From: CAJCIY01 sp964245825
Lineage (GTDB): Bacteria; Actinomycetota; Actinomycetes; Mycobacteriales; CAJCIY01
Length of the DNA: 64,000 bases
NCBI GenBank assembly: GCA_964245825.1
Contig: CAXTNT010000001.1
Coordinates: forward strand, 186,001 to 250,000
Direction: 5' to 3'
Part shown: positions 50,918 through 59,279 of the stretch, in pieces
Position numbering within the stretch: the first letter of the stretch is position 1
How the letters are laid out: each line of letters begins with the position of its first letter
Notes under the pieces: generated by a model
Told to the model about the DNA's origin: nothing
Databases searched by the model: none
The model's input: only the letters and a program-made list of their open reading frames with translations
Position numbers and translations under genes: made by a program

Positions 50918-51660
50918 CCCGGGTCCTCGTGCTGCTGCCGCCGTCGGAGGGCAAGGCGGCGGGGGGTGCCGGCGAGCGGTCGCCCGGCGCGTTCGCGGTG
51001 CTGGAGGCCGAGCGAGCGAAGGTACGGAGAGCCCTGCGCCGCAGGGACTTCGAGGCCGAGCGGCAGCTCCACGTGGGGCCCGCCGCGGCTCGCGCGGCGA
51101 CCGCCGTCAACCGCCTCGTGGAGACCGCCCCGGTGTTGCCCGCGCTGCGTCGCTACACCGGCGTCCTGTACGGCGCTCTCGACTATCCCGGCCAGCCGGC
51201 GCCGCTGCGTCGGCGGCTCGACCGGTCCGTGGTGGTCGTGTCCGGTCTGTGGGGCCTGCTGCGCGGCGACGACCCGGTCCCGGCGTACAAGCTGCCGATG
51301 GGCGCGGCGCCTCCGGGCCTGGGCCGCCTCGCCCCGTGGTGGCGGCCGCGACTGACGCCGGTGCTCGCCGACTACGTCCGCGGCGCCGTCGTGTGGCAGC
51401 TTCTCCCGGCGGCGTACGCGGCCGCGATCGGTCCGCTGGACACGGCGGCCGCCATCTGGACCGTCCGCGTCGAACGCGTCGTCGACGGGGTCCGGACGGT
51501 CGTGGGCCACGACAACAAGGCGGTGAAGGGAGCGCTCGCCGCGGCCCTGGTCGCGGGCTCGGTCCGGGACCCAGGGGCGCTGGCAGGATGGGTCGGTCCC
51601 GGCGGCTACCGCGTCGAGGACGTCGCGGCCGGTCGGGTGGGGCTCGTCGCTCGACCCTGA
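50914..51660 (+). CDS. yaaA: YaaA family (peroxide stress) protein
   Basis: A 248-residue YaaA/DUF328 protein. In E. coli YaaA lowers free iron during peroxide stress and binds DNA. Family blocks are VLLPPSEGKA at the start, RRYTGVLYGALDY in the middle, SGLWGLLRGDDPVPAYKLPM, and GHDNKAVKGALAAAL near the end. ATG 50914 gives the family start and overlaps the stop of the short upstream frame. Confidence 0.88.
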   Translation: MTRVLVLLPPSEGKAAGGAGERSPGAFAVLEAERAKVRRALRRRDFEAERQLHVGPAAARAATAVNRLVETAPVLPALRRYTGVLYGALDYPGQPAPLRRRLDRSVVVVSGLWGLLRGDDPVPAYKLPMGAAPPGLGRLAPWWRPRLTPVLADYVRGAVVWQLLPAAYAAAIGPLDTAAAIWTVRVERVVDGVRTVVGHDNKAVKGALAAALVAGSVRDPGALAGWVGPGGYRVEDVAAGRVGLVARP

Positions 51661-51966
51661 CCCCGCGTGCCGCGACCGTCTCATGCGGGCAGGGCCCGGT
51701 CGGCCGGGCCCGGTCGGTGGGCTCGGTCGGCGGGCTCGGTCGGCGGGCTCGGTCGGCGGGCTGGCTCGGCCGAGTGGTCGGCCTGGCGGGCTCGGCCCGG
51801 GCTGGGTCGGACGGCTGGCTCGGCCGGATTGGGTCGGCGTGTCGTCGTGACGCGCCGTGCGAGGGCGGCGATAGGCGCACCCAACGCGGCGCGAGGCGGG
51901 GCCGCGAGGCGCGGCGAGGCGAGGCGCGGCGGGATGCGCGAGGTGCGAGGCGGGAGGTGCGAGTGG
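51661..51966. other. 306-base intergenic region of low-complexity repeats
   Basis: No gene is supported. It contains a 13-bp tandem repeat and, from about 51891 to 51961, a gcgaggc-like low-complexity tract (repeated gaggcg and gcggcga words). The yaaA and ABC1-kinase genes converge here. Confidence 0.6.
51708..51759. repeat. 13-bp tandem repeat
   Basis: GCTCGGTCGGCGG is repeated exactly at 51721-51733, 51734-51746 and 51747-51759, with a variant copy at 51708-51720. Degenerate copies of ggctcggtcgg continue to about 51835. Confidence 0.85.
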
Positions 51967-53415
51967 TCAGTGCCGGCGACGGCGTGGGGCGGGCGGCGGT
52001 CCCGTCGGCGGCCGGAACGCCGGCAGTGGCCGGCCGGGCTTGTTGGACTCGGCTGCCAGCGTGGCCGCCTTCGTCCGCGGTCCGGCGAACCCCGGCTGCC
52101 ACCGCTCCATCTCGGCGCGGAAGGCTGCGTGCGCGTTGAGCTGGCACAGCACGCCGATGGTGCCGAGCGTGACGCGATGGATGAGCAGGTACTCGGGCGG
52201 CAGGTTCAGCTGCCGCCCCAGCTGCGCGGCGGGGGAGCGTGGGTCGCCGAGTCGGGTGGCCTCCCGGCGGAGCCACGCCCGGGAAAAGGTGAACTCCTGC
52301 GCCGCCACCGGGTCGAGGATCGGCACCAGGTAGTCCAGGACGGCCTGCGCGTCGACCTGCACCGCTGACTTGACGAAGCCGAGCTCGCGTAGACCCGCCA
52401 GCACCGCCGCCGCGTCTCCGGCAAGAGTGAGCCGTGCCAACCGGCCGATCGGCTCGGGCAGCCCGCCGGGCAGCCGGTTCACGGCGCCGAAGTCCAGCAC
52501 GCAGAGCTTCCCGTCGGCGGTCATCCGGAAGTTGCCCGGATGCGGATCGGCGTGTAGCAGGCCGGCCCGGCCCGGGCAGGAGTAGAGGAAGCGCACCAGC
52601 AGCTTGCCGGCACGGTCGCGCTGCTCCTGCTCGCCGGACGCGATGATCTTCGACAGCGGCATGCCGTCGACCCACTCGCCGACCAGCACCCGCGCGGTGC
52701 CGTGCACGACCTCGGGGATCTGGAAGTCCGGATCGCCCCGGAAGGCCGCCGCGAACACCGTCTGGTACGCAGCCTCCAGCCGGTAGTCGAGTTCCTCGAC
52801 CACCCGCTCGCGCAGCTCGGCGAGCAGCGGCTTGACGTCGAGCCCCGGGCTGATCGCCGCGAAGAGCCGCGCGAAGCGGGCCAGCTGGTCGAGGTCGCTG
52901 ACCAGCGCCCGGCCGGCACCCGGGTACTGGATCTTGACCGCGACGGCGCGGCCGTCCGACCACACCGCGCGGTGCACCTGGCCGATAGAGGCGGCCGCCG
53001 CCGGCTTGTCCTCGAACGACGTGAAGCGGCTGCGCCAGTCGCCCCCGAGTTCGTCGGCGAGCACCTGGTGGACGGTGGCGACCGGCATCGGCGGCGCCGA
53101 GTCCTGCAGCTTGGTCAGCGCCGCCCGGTAGGGCCCCGCGATCTCGTCCGGCAGGGCCGCCTCGAAGACCGACAGAGCCTGGCCGGCCTTCATCGCGCCG
53201 CCCTTGAGCTCGCCGAGCACCTTGAACAGCTGGGCAGCCGTCCGCTGCTGCAGCTCGGTCGCGACGACCTCCGCCGGCCGGCCCCCCAGGCGCTTCCCCA
53301 CGCCGAGCGCCGTACGCCCGGCGAAGCCGATCGGCAGGCTGGCGAGCTTCGCCGTCCGGATCACCGCCCGCCGCGGAATCGCCCCGGTGTCGTCGGACTG
53401 CCGGTCGGAGGCCAT
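51967..53415 (-). CDS. ABC1/ADCK (AarF/UbiB-like) atypical kinase
   Basis: A 482-residue member of the ABC1 atypical kinase family. GGAMKAGQALSVFE (about residues 72-85) is the KxGQ element, AAASIGQVHRAVW the altered nucleotide loop, VAVKIQYPG the Lys, LLHADPHPGNF the catalytic loop and VLDFGAVNRL the metal-binding DFG. UbiB relatives act in quinone synthesis. The mycobacterial gene in this position (Rv3197) is part of the whiB7 neighbourhood and linked to drug tolerance; here it lies about 8 kb from whiB7. ATG 53415 is clear. Confidence 0.9.
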   Translation of the reverse strand: MASDRQSDDTGAIPRRAVIRTAKLASLPIGFAGRTALGVGKRLGGRPAEVVATELQQRTAAQLFKVLGELKGGAMKAGQALSVFEAALPDEIAGPYRAALTKLQDSAPPMPVATVHQVLADELGGDWRSRFTSFEDKPAAAASIGQVHRAVWSDGRAVAVKIQYPGAGRALVSDLDQLARFARLFAAISPGLDVKPLLAELRERVVEELDYRLEAAYQTVFAAAFRGDPDFQIPEVVHGTARVLVGEWVDGMPLSKIIASGEQEQRDRAGKLLVRFLYSCPGRAGLLHADPHPGNFRMTADGKLCVLDFGAVNRLPGGLPEPIGRLARLTLAGDAAAVLAGLRELGFVKSAVQVDAQAVLDYLVPILDPVAAQEFTFSRAWLRREATRLGDPRSPAAQLGRQLNLPPEYLLIHRVTLGTIGVLCQLNAHAAFRAEMERWQPGFAGPRTKAATLAAESNKPGRPLPAFRPPTGPPPAPRRRRH

Positions 53416-53467
53416 GACTCATTGTGGCCCGCGCTGCGGGCGCCCCGATCCCGGCCTGGTGCGGGTG

Positions 53468-54478
53468 TCACGGCGGCGGATGCAGGTCGCGGCAGGGACA
53501 CTCAGGGTGCGGTCCCCACCGCCGGCGCCGCCAGCGCCACCCGGGCAACGGCAGCTCGAGCGTGCAGCCGAGGGAGTCGGGCGGGTCCGCCGGTCCCGGC
53601 AGTACGCCGGCGTCGAGTGCGGTCAGGACCTGGTCGGCCGCCGCTGCGGCCACAGCGAGGACGGCGGCGGCCGCGGCGGTCGAGGCCGGCGCCCGGTCGG
53701 GGTCGGCGAGCTGGCGCTCCACCAGCGGCCACGCCGGGTCGCGGTCGGCCCGGTGCAGGCTGATGCAGCCGGGGCAGCACCGGCCGTACGCCGGGGTCCA
53801 TGGCCCCACCACGCCCACCCCCTCCCGAACTGTGGCGCACAGCAACGCGCTGCCGCTCTCGAGCAGGGGGCGCCAGACGGCCGGGTCCGGCGGCGCCGCC
53901 CCGTCGGGGCACAGCACCGCCACGTCGGGCCGGCCGGCGTCGAGCACCGGTGGGGCGCAGCGCACCACGAGGGCGGTGGCTGCCGAACCGCGCCGCAGGC
54001 CGACGTCGGCACCGGAATTGCCGGCTGGGCACGCGTCGGCCTCCCGCACGGGGGTCACGTCCTGCACGGTCACCCGGCCGAGGCCGCTGGCCGCGAGCAC
54101 GTGGGCGACCGCCGCACCGACGCGACCGCCCCCGACCACCAGCACCCGCCGCGCCCGGCGCGCGGCGAGGATGTCGTCGGCGGCGCTCGGCGAGGGATGT
54201 AACAAGCCCAGCAGCGCCCGTTCGGGCGTGAGCCGGCCATACGAAGCGGGCTCGGCGGCCGCGTCCAGACAGCCCGCCCGCGCGAGCAGCGCCACCAGCT
54301 CGGGGTCTGCGGTGCCCGTCGCGCCGCGTTCCAGGGCGTGCAGCAGCTGGGCGGTCGGGGCGGTCAGGTCGGTGATCACGACTGCACGGTCCGCGCCCAG
54401 AGCCAGCTGCACCGTCCTCGCGTCCCGCCAGAGCGGACGGTGCGTGGACTTCAGTCGCGTGCCGACCGGGATAGCCAT
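53468..54478 (-). CDS. ThiF/E1-like protein (Rv3196 type)
   Basis: A 336-residue protein with an E1-like nucleotide-binding core. ARRVLVVGGGRVGAAVAHVL (about residues 110-129) is the glycine-rich loop, followed by VTVQDVTPVREADACPAG. The N-terminus (KSTHRPLWRDARTVQLALG) resembles the peptide-binding region of TOMM-type E1 partners. Two Cys clusters, GRCCPGCISLH and the C-terminal HPECPCRD, may bind zinc. No thiazole/oxazole peptide genes are nearby, so the role is unknown. ATG 54478 is chosen; the frame continues upstream as antisense-like sequence. Confidence 0.75.
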   Translation of the reverse strand: MAIPVGTRLKSTHRPLWRDARTVQLALGADRAVVITDLTAPTAQLLHALERGATGTADPELVALLARAGCLDAAAEPASYGRLTPERALLGLLHPSPSAADDILAARRARRVLVVGGGRVGAAVAHVLAASGLGRVTVQDVTPVREADACPAGNSGADVGLRRGSAATALVVRCAPPVLDAGRPDVAVLCPDGAAPPDPAVWRPLLESGSALLCATVREGVGVVGPWTPAYGRCCPGCISLHRADRDPAWPLVERQLADPDRAPASTAAAAAVLAVAAAAADQVLTALDAGVLPGPADPPDSLGCTLELPLPGWRWRRRRWGPHPECPCRDLHPPP

Positions 54479-54646
54479 GCCGGCACCGTCGCAGAGGAGC
54501 GGGGGTGTGGACGAGCTCCGATCCACAACCCGGCGGGGCAGCGGCCGCCCCGTTATCACCACGCACGGACGGGACGCCAGCCCGCGGCAGACCGCGGGTG
54601 GAGGCCTCGTCGATGCGCGTCGTGCCGGCCGGGCGCCGGCCGGAGG

Positions 54647-54799
54647 TCAGGCCTTGCCGAGGATCCGATTCATCTTGGTGCTGCAGACCGGGCAGGTGCC
54701 CTTCGCCATCCGGCGCCCGGACTCGCTGACGCTGACCTCGCCGTCGAATTCACGCTTCGCCTTGCACTTGACGCAGTAGCCCTCGTACTTCTCGGCCAC
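54647..54799 (-). CDS. DUF5679 family zinc-ribbon protein
   Basis: A 50-residue protein with two Cys pairs, YCVKCKAKREF and GTCPVCSTKMN, forming a small zinc ribbon of the DUF5679 family common in actinobacteria. The family start is MAEKYEGYC. GTG 54799 follows AAGGAG. The function is unknown; a nucleic-acid or ribosome link is plausible from its size and fold only. Confidence 0.85.
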   Translation of the reverse strand: MAEKYEGYCVKCKAKREFDGEVSVSESGRRMAKGTCPVCSTKMNRILGKA

Positions 54800-55009
54800 G
54801 ATCACTCCTTCGCGCAGGTACGCCAGGGCCAGGTCGGCCCCTTGCGGTCGCACGAAGGGTAGACGTCCACGCGCTGCCACCCGCTCAGGCGCGCTGACGC
54901 GCGTCCCCGTTGCTCGTCGCGGGCAGCCCTCCGGACGGCTGAACGCTGCGCGGCCGTTTCCTGTCCGCACCGTGTGCCAGGCTCGGGCCCCGCAACCGGA
55001 GGAGCGCCC

Positions 55010-55810
55010 GTGCCCAGCGACGTGTCCGCGCAACCCCTGCTCGTCGAGCGCCACGCCGACGGGGTGGTGGTGCTGACCCTGAACGCGCCCGAGCGCCGCA
55101 ACGCGATGACCGAGCCGCTCACCGCGGCCTGGACGGAGACGATTGCCGACCTGCGGGAGGACCCGGACCTGCGTGCGGTCGTGGTCACCGGCGCCGGCTC
55201 CGCCTTCTGCGCGGGCGGCGATCTGTCCTGGATCACCGGCGATGCGCCGGAGAACGTCACTCCCGCCCGGTTGCGCGCGAAGATGTATCCCTTCTACCGC
55301 AGCTGGCTGGCGGTCCGAGACCTGCCCGTGCCGGTGGTGGGAGCGATCAACGGCCCGGCCGTGGGCGCCGGCCTGTGTCTCGCGCTCGCCTGCGACCTGC
55401 GGTACGCGGGGCCCAAGGCCCGGTTCTCGGCCCCGTTCACGAGTCTGGGCATGCACCCGGGCATGGCCGCGACCTGGCTGATCCCCGAGGCCGTGGGGAT
55501 GCCGCGCGCCCGCGAGATCCTCTACGCCGGGCGGGTCGTGCCGGCCGAGGAGGCGGTGGCCTGGGGCCTGGCGTCGGCGGTGGCCGAGGATGTGGTGGCG
55601 CACGCGCTCGGGGTGGCCAGGGGCATCGCCGCGACCGCGCCTATCGCCGTCCGCCTCACCAAGGCCGGGCTCGCGCACCCCTACCGGCCGTTCGCCGAGG
55701 CGTTGGAGTGGGAGGCGGCGGCGCAGCCGATCACGATGGCGACGGCGGACCTGCGCGAGGGGATGGCGGCAGCGGGGGAACGCCGGCCGCCACGGTTCTC
55801 GGGGGCCTGA
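55010..55810 (+). CDS. enoyl-CoA hydratase/isomerase (crotonase) family protein
   Basis: A 266-residue crotonase-fold enzyme. The oxyanion-hole motifs are GSAFCAGGDLSW (about residues 64-75) and INGPAVGAGLCLALACDLRY. The Glu residues used by classical hydratases are not clear: the second site reads FTSLGMHPGMAATWLIPEAV, with His/Pro where FxEVxLG usually stands. It may therefore be an isomerase or other crotonase rather than a true hydratase. GTG 55010 follows GGAGGAG. It may work with the CoA-ester enzymes earlier in the window, but is far from them. Confidence 0.88.
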   Translation: MPSDVSAQPLLVERHADGVVVLTLNAPERRNAMTEPLTAAWTETIADLREDPDLRAVVVTGAGSAFCAGGDLSWITGDAPENVTPARLRAKMYPFYRSWLAVRDLPVPVVGAINGPAVGAGLCLALACDLRYAGPKARFSAPFTSLGMHPGMAATWLIPEAVGMPRAREILYAGRVVPAEEAVAWGLASAVAEDVVAHALGVARGIAATAPIAVRLTKAGLAHPYRPFAEALEWEAAAQPITMATADLREGMAAAGERRPPRFSGA

Positions 55811-55937
55811 GCGCGACCTGCTGCGCACCGCCACGGTTCCGCGCGACCGAGACCTGCTGCGCACGAGCCCCCGGTCCGCGGCGCCCCGCCCGGCTTCCCC
55901 TTCCGGACGCGACGCCCCTCGCCGGGGGCTCGTCCCG

Positions 55938-55957
55938 GGGAACGCTAGGCCGTTCCC
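55938..55957. repeat. perfect inverted repeat, possible operator
   Basis: GGGAACG (55938-55944) and CGTTCCC (55951-55957) are separated by CTAGGC. The size and symmetry suit a dimeric regulator, but no regulator gene is adjacent and the spacing does not match the GAAC-N4-GTTC SOS box. Confidence 0.5.
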
Positions 55958-55978
55958 AGAGGCCGGTCCATGCACACC

Positions 55979-55987
55979 TGTGGATAA
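55979..55987 (-). promoter_or_regulatory. single DnaA-box-like nonamer
   Basis: TGTGGATAA is the reverse complement of TTATCCACA, the classical DnaA box. Only one copy is present, so it is not an origin; it could be a regulatory or titration site, or chance. Confidence 0.35.
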
Positions 55988-56257
55988 CCCTGTGTACGAC
56001 GTGTGCGGCACGTGGCCCGCGGGTGTGGACACGGTCAGGACGACTGCGGTGCCCGGCCCGACCCTGACCCCATCCCACCTGCGTGAACGAGCCCAACCGG
56101 ATGTGCACGGTGCCGCCTTTCGATTGCCCCAGCCCAGGCCCGTTCCAGGCCCCGCTTGATCCTGGGCAGAACGGCGTAATCGGCGCATCAGCGCGCCGGC
56201 AGCGCGGGGAGCCAGCGTGGGCCGCGAGTCGTGGGCCATGTTGTCGCTGCTGCCGGA

Positions 56258-56263
56258 TACGGT
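56258..56263 (+). promoter_or_regulatory. -10 element for leaderless YgjP-type peptidase gene
   Basis: TACGGT is followed by seven bases and GTG 56271. Confidence 0.4.
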
Positions 56264-56270
56264 CACGACC

Positions 56271-56771
56271 GTGCGAGAGCAGCCGCCCGTCGAGGTCCGT
56301 CGAAGCGCGCGGCGGCGGCGCACCGTCTCCGCGTACCGGAGCGAGGGCCGGATCGTCGTGCTGGTGCCGGCACGGCTGTCGGCGGCCGAGGAGCAGCGCT
56401 GGGTCACCCGGATGGTGGCGCGCCTCGAGCAGCGCGGCGCACCGCCCGGTGACGCCGCCCTGCAGGCACGCGCGGAGGCACTCTCGGTGCGCTGGTTGGA
56501 CGGGCTTGCCCAGCCTGCGTCTGTGCGCTGGTCCGACGCCCAGCAGCGGCGGTGGGCGTCCTGCAGCACCGACACCGGCGCCATCCGGCTCTCGCGTCGG
56601 TTGACCACGATGCCCGACTGGGTCGTGGACTACGTGCTGGTGCACGAGCTCGCGCACCTGCTGGCGCCGGACCATTCGCCCGCGTTCTGGGCGTGGGTGG
56701 GCCGCTATCCGCTGGTGGAGCGCGCCCGCGGCTTCCTGGCGGGAGTCGAGCACGCCGCGGCTCCACTCTGA
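56271..56771 (+). CDS. YgjP/M48-type zinc metallopeptidase
   Basis: A 166-residue metallopeptidase of the YgjP (DUF45/WLM-like) group. LVHELAHLLAPDHSPAFW contains the His-Glu-x2-His motif with a third His further on, and VRWSDAQQRRWASCSTDTG the family's conserved W-GSC-like strand. The N-terminus VEVRRSARRRRTVSAYR matches the family start after GTG 56271; frames from 56217 or 56238 add poorly conserved residues. It is convergent with the DUF2342 gene, with ten bases between stops. Its target is unknown. Confidence 0.85.
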   Translation: MREQPPVEVRRSARRRRTVSAYRSEGRIVVLVPARLSAAEEQRWVTRMVARLEQRGAPPGDAALQARAEALSVRWLDGLAQPASVRWSDAQQRRWASCSTDTGAIRLSRRLTTMPDWVVDYVLVHELAHLLAPDHSPAFWAWVGRYPLVERARGFLAGVEHAAAPL

Positions 56772-56781
56772 CGAGGCTTGG

Positions 56782-58203
56782 TCAGGCGGCAGCGTCGCCG
56801 GGGGAGTTCGGCGGCGGCTCGGGCCCGCGCTCGCTCGCGCCGCCGGTGCTGCCCTCCACCGGACCCCGGTCACCGCGCTCCGCCAGCGCCTGGATCTGGG
56901 CGATGGGGTCATCCCCGACGAGGTCGGCCACCGAGCCGACGCCGACCACGAACGCACCGGGGTCGTCGAGGTCGTCGGCGCCGGGCAGCAGGTCGGGGTG
57001 CGACCAGAGTGCGTCCCGTCCCGCGACTCCGCGGGCGGTGGTGAGACCGTGCCAGAGCGTCGCCGCCTCGGTCAGCCGCCGGGGTCGCAGCGTCAGCCCC
57101 ACCAGGGCGGTGAAGGTCGACTCCGCCGGGCCGCCGGTGACGCGGCGCCGCCGGACCGCCTCCCGGAGGGCGGTCGCCGCCGGCAGCCGCCCCTGCGCCG
57201 CCGTGTCGACCACGGTGTCGACCCAGCCTTCGACCAACGCGAGCAGCGCCTCCAGCCGGGCGAGGGTCCGCTTCTGCTCCGGAGTGTCCGCCGCGGCGAA
57301 CAGGTCGGCGCCGAGGGCCTGCTGGAGCGCCTCCGGGTCGGTTGGGTCGATGCCCTGGAGTGCGCCGGCGCTGCGCTGCAGTTGTTCCTGGTCCACCGTG
57401 ATGCCCTGGGCGTACTCGGCGACGGCCCCGAGCAGCCCCGGGCGCAGCCAGGAGACACGGGTGAACAGCCGCCGGACGGCGGCCTCCCGCAGCGCCAGGT
57501 AGAGGCGTACCTGGTCGGGATCCAGGGCCAGTTCGGCGGCGAAGGAGTCGACCGCAGCGGGCAGCAGGGCTGCGGTGCCGGCCAGCGGCAGGCCGATCTC
57601 GCCGGCGGCGAGCACCTCGCCCGCGAGACTGCCCAGGGCCTGCCCGACCTGGGTGCCGAACAGCATCCCGCCGACCTGCCCGAGCATGCCCATCATCGGA
57701 CCGAGCATTGCCTGCAGAGCGGCCGGGTCGCGGGGGAGCAGCTCCGCCATCCCGGGCGGCAACGCCGCGGTCAGCTCCTCGGGCAGGCCGTGCTCGGCGA
57801 TCTCGCCGAGGCCGCCGGAGAGCGCACCGCCGAGACTGTCGACCACCCGCTGGGCGACCGGGTCGATCAGCTGCTGCCAGACCGGGAGGGTGGCCTCGAC
57901 CCAGCCGACCCGGGTCCACGCCTCGGCGTCGGCGGACAGCCCCGACGCGAGGTCGGTGACGTTCTCGAGCCAGAGATCTGCCAGCCGGACGGCTTCGGCG
58001 ACCGCGTGAGCCTGGTCGGCGGTGACGTCGGCGTCGCCATCGGCGGCCGAACGCACCGCCACCTGCCGGGCGAGGTCCCAGTTGACCGGGCCGTCCGACC
58101 AGGCCATCAGCTTCTCGATCTCGGCGAACAACGGGGCCTTGTCCTGCCAGCCGGAGCCGTCTCCGGAGTTAGGTCCGCCAATGGGAAAGCCGATGCCTGC
58201 CAT
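56782..58203 (-). CDS. DUF2342 (zincin-like) family protein
   Basis: A 473-residue protein of the actinobacterial DUF2342 family, often labelled a zinc-dependent metalloprotease or F420-associated protein. Family blocks include VNWDLARQVAVRSA, GMLGQVGGMLFGTQVGQALG, YLALREAAVRRLF and LEALLALVEGWVDTVVD. No HExxH motif is visible, so protease activity is doubtful. The C-terminus is acidic and disordered. ATG 58203 has TACCGT seven bases upstream on the minus strand. It matches the mycobacterial Rv3195 position. Confidence 0.85.
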   Translation of the reverse strand: MAGIGFPIGGPNSGDGSGWQDKAPLFAEIEKLMAWSDGPVNWDLARQVAVRSAADGDADVTADQAHAVAEAVRLADLWLENVTDLASGLSADAEAWTRVGWVEATLPVWQQLIDPVAQRVVDSLGGALSGGLGEIAEHGLPEELTAALPPGMAELLPRDPAALQAMLGPMMGMLGQVGGMLFGTQVGQALGSLAGEVLAAGEIGLPLAGTAALLPAAVDSFAAELALDPDQVRLYLALREAAVRRLFTRVSWLRPGLLGAVAEYAQGITVDQEQLQRSAGALQGIDPTDPEALQQALGADLFAAADTPEQKRTLARLEALLALVEGWVDTVVDTAAQGRLPAATALREAVRRRRVTGGPAESTFTALVGLTLRPRRLTEAATLWHGLTTARGVAGRDALWSHPDLLPGADDLDDPGAFVVGVGSVADLVGDDPIAQIQALAERGDRGPVEGSTGGASERGPEPPPNSPGDAAA

Positions 58204-58210
58204 GGCTTCC

Positions 58211-58216
58211 ACGGTA
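58211..58216 (-). promoter_or_regulatory. -10 element for leaderless DUF2342 gene
   Basis: On the minus strand TACCGT ends seven bases before ATG 58203. Confidence 0.5.
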
Positions 58217-58334
58217 CGCGGGCACCTTGGCGCCCAGTTGGCTGTGGGCCGCGCTCGGCGGCTGTCAGGACGTACAAACCGGGCGTACTGTGAAGTGGCC
58301 ACCCCAGCAGCTACCAGGTCCGAAGGTCGGCACC

Positions 58335-58541
58335 GTGATCGTGCTCGTCATCCCCGTCGCGGCCCTGCTGCTCGCCCTGATGTGGGTCCGGTGGGCGCGC
58401 AAGCCTGCCAAGCCGCTGGACGAGATGGCGCAGGTCGCGGCCCACCACCGTCGGCTCGCCGCCCTCGCTCCCGGCGGGGTCGCGGAGGCGCCCCACGATC
58501 CCCTGTCTGGCCCGCAGCCACGACTGCCGTCACTGCACTGA
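58335..58541 (+). CDS. small single-helix membrane protein
   Basis: A 68-residue protein with an N-terminal membrane helix (residues 1-19, VIVLVIPVAALLLALMWVRW), then a positively charged segment (ARKPAKPLD) that would face the cytoplasm, and a hydrophilic tail. GTG 58335 follows GAAGG; a GTG at 58290 would add fifteen residues. No known family. It is divergent from the DUF2342 gene and precedes the acidic repeat protein. Confidence 0.5.
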   Translation: MIVLVIPVAALLLALMWVRWARKPAKPLDEMAQVAAHHRRLAALAPGGVAEAPHDPLSGPQPRLPSLH

Positions 58542-58644
58542 TGCGCTGGCGGTGACGGCGCCACTCACGTCGCCGTCCGGTCGACTCGACGCACCGACGA
58601 ACGAGGTGCCCGCCTCGGCCGTACCCCCCAGCCCGGAGGTCAGG

Positions 58645-59202
58645 ATGGACGAATCCCTGGCGTCGCTCCCGGAGCCTTCGGCGTCGCCGAACGGCGTACC
58701 GGACGCGGGGGCGGATGGGGTCGACGAGCACGTCGTCTTCTTCACGGCCGGCGACGGCGCGCCGGAGGCCGAGCGTCATCCGAGCCTCGCGTCCGCGGTG
58801 GGCCGGGTCGAGGCGCTGTGCAACGACGACGGCGTGACCGACGCCGTCGTCTTCTCCCTCACGCCCGTGCCACTGACGAAGCGGCAGCTGTGGCGGGTCG
58901 AGGTCGGCCCGGCTCCGGCGCCCGCGCGTACCGACCCGACCGACGCGGGAACCGACCCGACCGACGCGCGAACCGACCCGACCGCCGCGCGCACCGACCC
59001 GACCGACGCGCGCACCGATCCCCCCGCGGCGTCGGCGACCCTGGCGCCGCCCACCGGGCCCACCAACGGGGTCACCACGACGCCGGACGTCGGTCCCGCC
59101 ACCCGGCCCGACGCGCCGGAAGACCCGAGCCGCGCCGGCGCAGAGGTGCTGCCCACACCATCAGCGCAGCGAGGCCGTGGGACGGGCTTCTTCGTCCACT
59201 GA
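58645..59202 (+). CDS. hypothetical protein with Thr-Asp-Pro repeats
   Basis: A 185-residue protein. Residues 28-92 form a small alpha/beta unit (VDEHVVFFTAGDGAPE, SLASAVGRVEALCNDDGVTD, VPLTKRQLWRVEVG). The rest is a disordered linker built on five copies of a seven-residue RTDPTDA repeat. ATG 58645 follows GGAGG; a GTG at 58552 would add a Pro/Ser-rich N-terminus. No family is known. It lies upstream of the PDZ/Lon-like gene on the same strand. Confidence 0.55.
   Translation: MDESLASLPEPSASPNGVPDAGADGVDEHVVFFTAGDGAPEAERHPSLASAVGRVEALCNDDGVTDAVVFSLTPVPLTKRQLWRVEVGPAPAPARTDPTDAGTDPTDARTDPTAARTDPTDARTDPPAASATLAPPTGPTNGVTTTPDVGPATRPDAPEDPSRAGAEVLPTPSAQRGRGTGFFVH
58927..59031. repeat. 21-bp in-frame tandem repeat
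   Basis: Five copies of a 21-bp unit (58927-58947 onward; the last is degenerate) encode RTDPTDA-like heptapeptides. The unit length keeps the frame, so copy-number change would only lengthen or shorten the linker. Confidence 0.85.
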
Positions 59203-59267
59203 CCGTCCCCGGAGCGGGTGCCGGACGGTCCAGCTTGCCGACCGGGGGCGCGGGCCGTCGGGCCGCC

Positions 59268-59273
59268 TACCAT
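59268..59273 (+). promoter_or_regulatory. -10 element for leaderless PDZ/Lon-like gene
   Basis: TACCAT is followed by six bases and GTG 59280. Confidence 0.5.
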
Positions 59274-59279
59274 CGGCGG

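Larger units (their letters stand above)
55811..56270. other. 460-base intergenic region
   Basis: No gene is supported; frames starting at 56083 or 56217 lack coding character before the peptidase proper. It contains a direct repeat of cctgctgcgcac (near 55819 and 55853), a 7-bp inverted repeat (55938-55957) and one DnaA-box-like nonamer (55979-55987). Confidence 0.5.

Noticed and set aside
53468..54478. Thiazole/oxazole-modified peptide (TOMM) cluster
   Set aside because: Only the E1-like protein is found; no cyclodehydratase, dehydrogenase, precursor or transporter genes flank it, and the neighbourhood is the conserved housekeeping one.
55979..55987. Replication origin because of a DnaA box
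   Set aside because: Only one nonamer is present, with no AT-rich unwinding region and no dnaA, dnaN or parB genes; the ParA-like gene is an orphan far away.
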